From contig RFHN01000021.1 in NCBI GenBank assembly GCA_003695835.1, positions 1 to 6,453 on the forward strand: DNA of 6,453 nt. The letters are read 5' to 3'. The notes beneath the pieces are model-generated. The model worked only from the letters and a program-made list of their open reading frames with translations, ran no database searches and was not told the DNA's origin. Positions 6,129 to 6,453 of this stretch are shown piece by piece. Each line of letters opens with the position of its first letter. Within the stretch, counting starts at the first letter, position 1. The stretch is from Armatimonadota bacterium. GTDB taxonomy: Bacteria > Armatimonadota > Fimbriimonadia > Fimbriimonadales > ATM1. The position numbers and the translations under genes are program-made.

Positions 6129-6148
6129 CCGAGACCGTTACGGTTCGG
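6129..6148 (-). other. Hairpin around the stop codon of the small membrane protein gene
   Basis: The minus-strand transcript can fold CCGAACCG against CGGTCTCGG, an 8-bp stem with one bulged base, and the three-base loop is exactly the TAA stop codon (6138-6140). No U-run follows, so it is a weak candidate for rho-independent termination. An mRNA-stability or processing element is possible, as is chance. Confidence 0.3.
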
Positions 6149-6453
6149 CGTCGTCAATCCTGGGCGGTGGCGTCACTTCGTCGTGCGTCTTGCCGCGCAT
6201 CTCGCGGAGAATGGGGCGCGCGTATCGGACCAAGACCATCCCATAGATTGCTCCGCCGATGGCGCCGGCAATCGCGGAAGCGATGATGCCGTCCACCAAG
6301 GAGGAAAGGGCGAGGAGGACTACCATCGGCAGGAACGACAACCACACCTGCCACCGTTTATGGACCCTTTTGTACGCTTCCTGCCACAGCCGCTTCCGTT
6401 CTTCCGGGGGCAAGCCTTCGAGCTCTGGTATGGATCCGAACGACCAATCAGAC
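6138..6453 (-). CDS. Small two-helix membrane protein with glycine-zipper helix; 5' end probably beyond window
   Basis: I do not recognise a named family. The frame is open from the right edge to TAA at 6138, giving 104 residues inside the window. A TTG at 6413 could start a 91-residue product but has no well-placed SD. The 13 codons upstream (ending in IPELEG) look like ordinary coding sequence, so the true start is probably outside. Numbering from the TTG: a basic amphipathic segment rich in Arg/Lys/Trp (6-24), hydrophobic helix 1 (25-40), Asp-Gly turn (41-42), hydrophobic helix 2 (43-63), then a positively charged segment and a polar acidic tail (64-91). Helix 2 has small residues at every fourth position, G42, S46, G50, G54 and G58, a glycine zipper suited to tight helix packing or oligomerisation. 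The basic flanks suggest both ends are cytosolic. It lies upstream of the deacylase gene on the same strand. Confidence 0.7.
   Translation of the reverse strand, partial: SDWSFGSIPELEGLPPEERKRLWQEAYKRVHKRWQVWLSFLPMVVLLALSSLVDGIIASAIAGAIGGAIYGMVLVRYARPILREMRGKTHDEVTPPPRIDDAEP

Noticed and set aside
5549..6286. Plus-strand open frame of 245 codons opposite the deacylase gene
   Set aside because: It has no recognisable motif, and the deacylase on the other strand has all its zinc ligands and catalytic residues in place.

Overview
The window comes from a GC-rich bacterial chromosome (about 60% G+C by eye). It holds seven protein-coding genes with almost no spacer DNA. I saw no tRNA, rRNA, CRISPR array, insertion sequence or phage gene. 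The lineage cannot be fixed from the sequence. The gene families (ROK kinase, DUF2339, YceI, DoxX, AspA/AstE-like deacylase) are spread over many Gram-negative and candidate phyla. The start regions of the DUF2339, ArsR and deacylase genes lack a clear Shine-Dalgarno (SD) sequence, whereas yceI and doxX have strong ones.

Left block, minus strand, reading leftwards from 3637: a polytopic DUF2339 membrane protein, then after 19 bp a ROK-family sugar kinase, then a class I SAM-dependent methyltransferase whose ATG overlaps the kinase stop codon (ATGA). The methyltransferase runs off the left edge. This looks like one transcription unit starting at a TATAAT box just ahead of the DUF2339 gene.

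Centre, plus strand, 3751-5098: a compact operon of an ArsR-type repressor, a YceI-like lipid-binding protein and a DoxX-like membrane protein. Spacing is 1 bp and 27 bp. A perfect 12-bp palindrome immediately in front of the repressor is a plausible autoregulatory operator. The simplest reading is a self-regulated envelope or redox-stress module; its inducer is unknown.

Right block, minus strand, reading leftwards from the right edge: a small two-helix membrane protein with a glycine-zipper second helix (its N-terminus lies beyond the edge), then a zinc-dependent deacylase of the succinylglutamate desuccinylase/aspartoacylase family. The deacylase converges on doxX, and the two coding regions overlap by 21 bp.

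There is no clear evidence of a previously undescribed system. The most interesting points are a ROK kinase whose zinc-binding cysteines are all replaced, the self-contained arsR-yceI-doxX unit with its palindrome, the glycine-zipper small protein, and the unexplained DUF2339-kinase-methyltransferase grouping.
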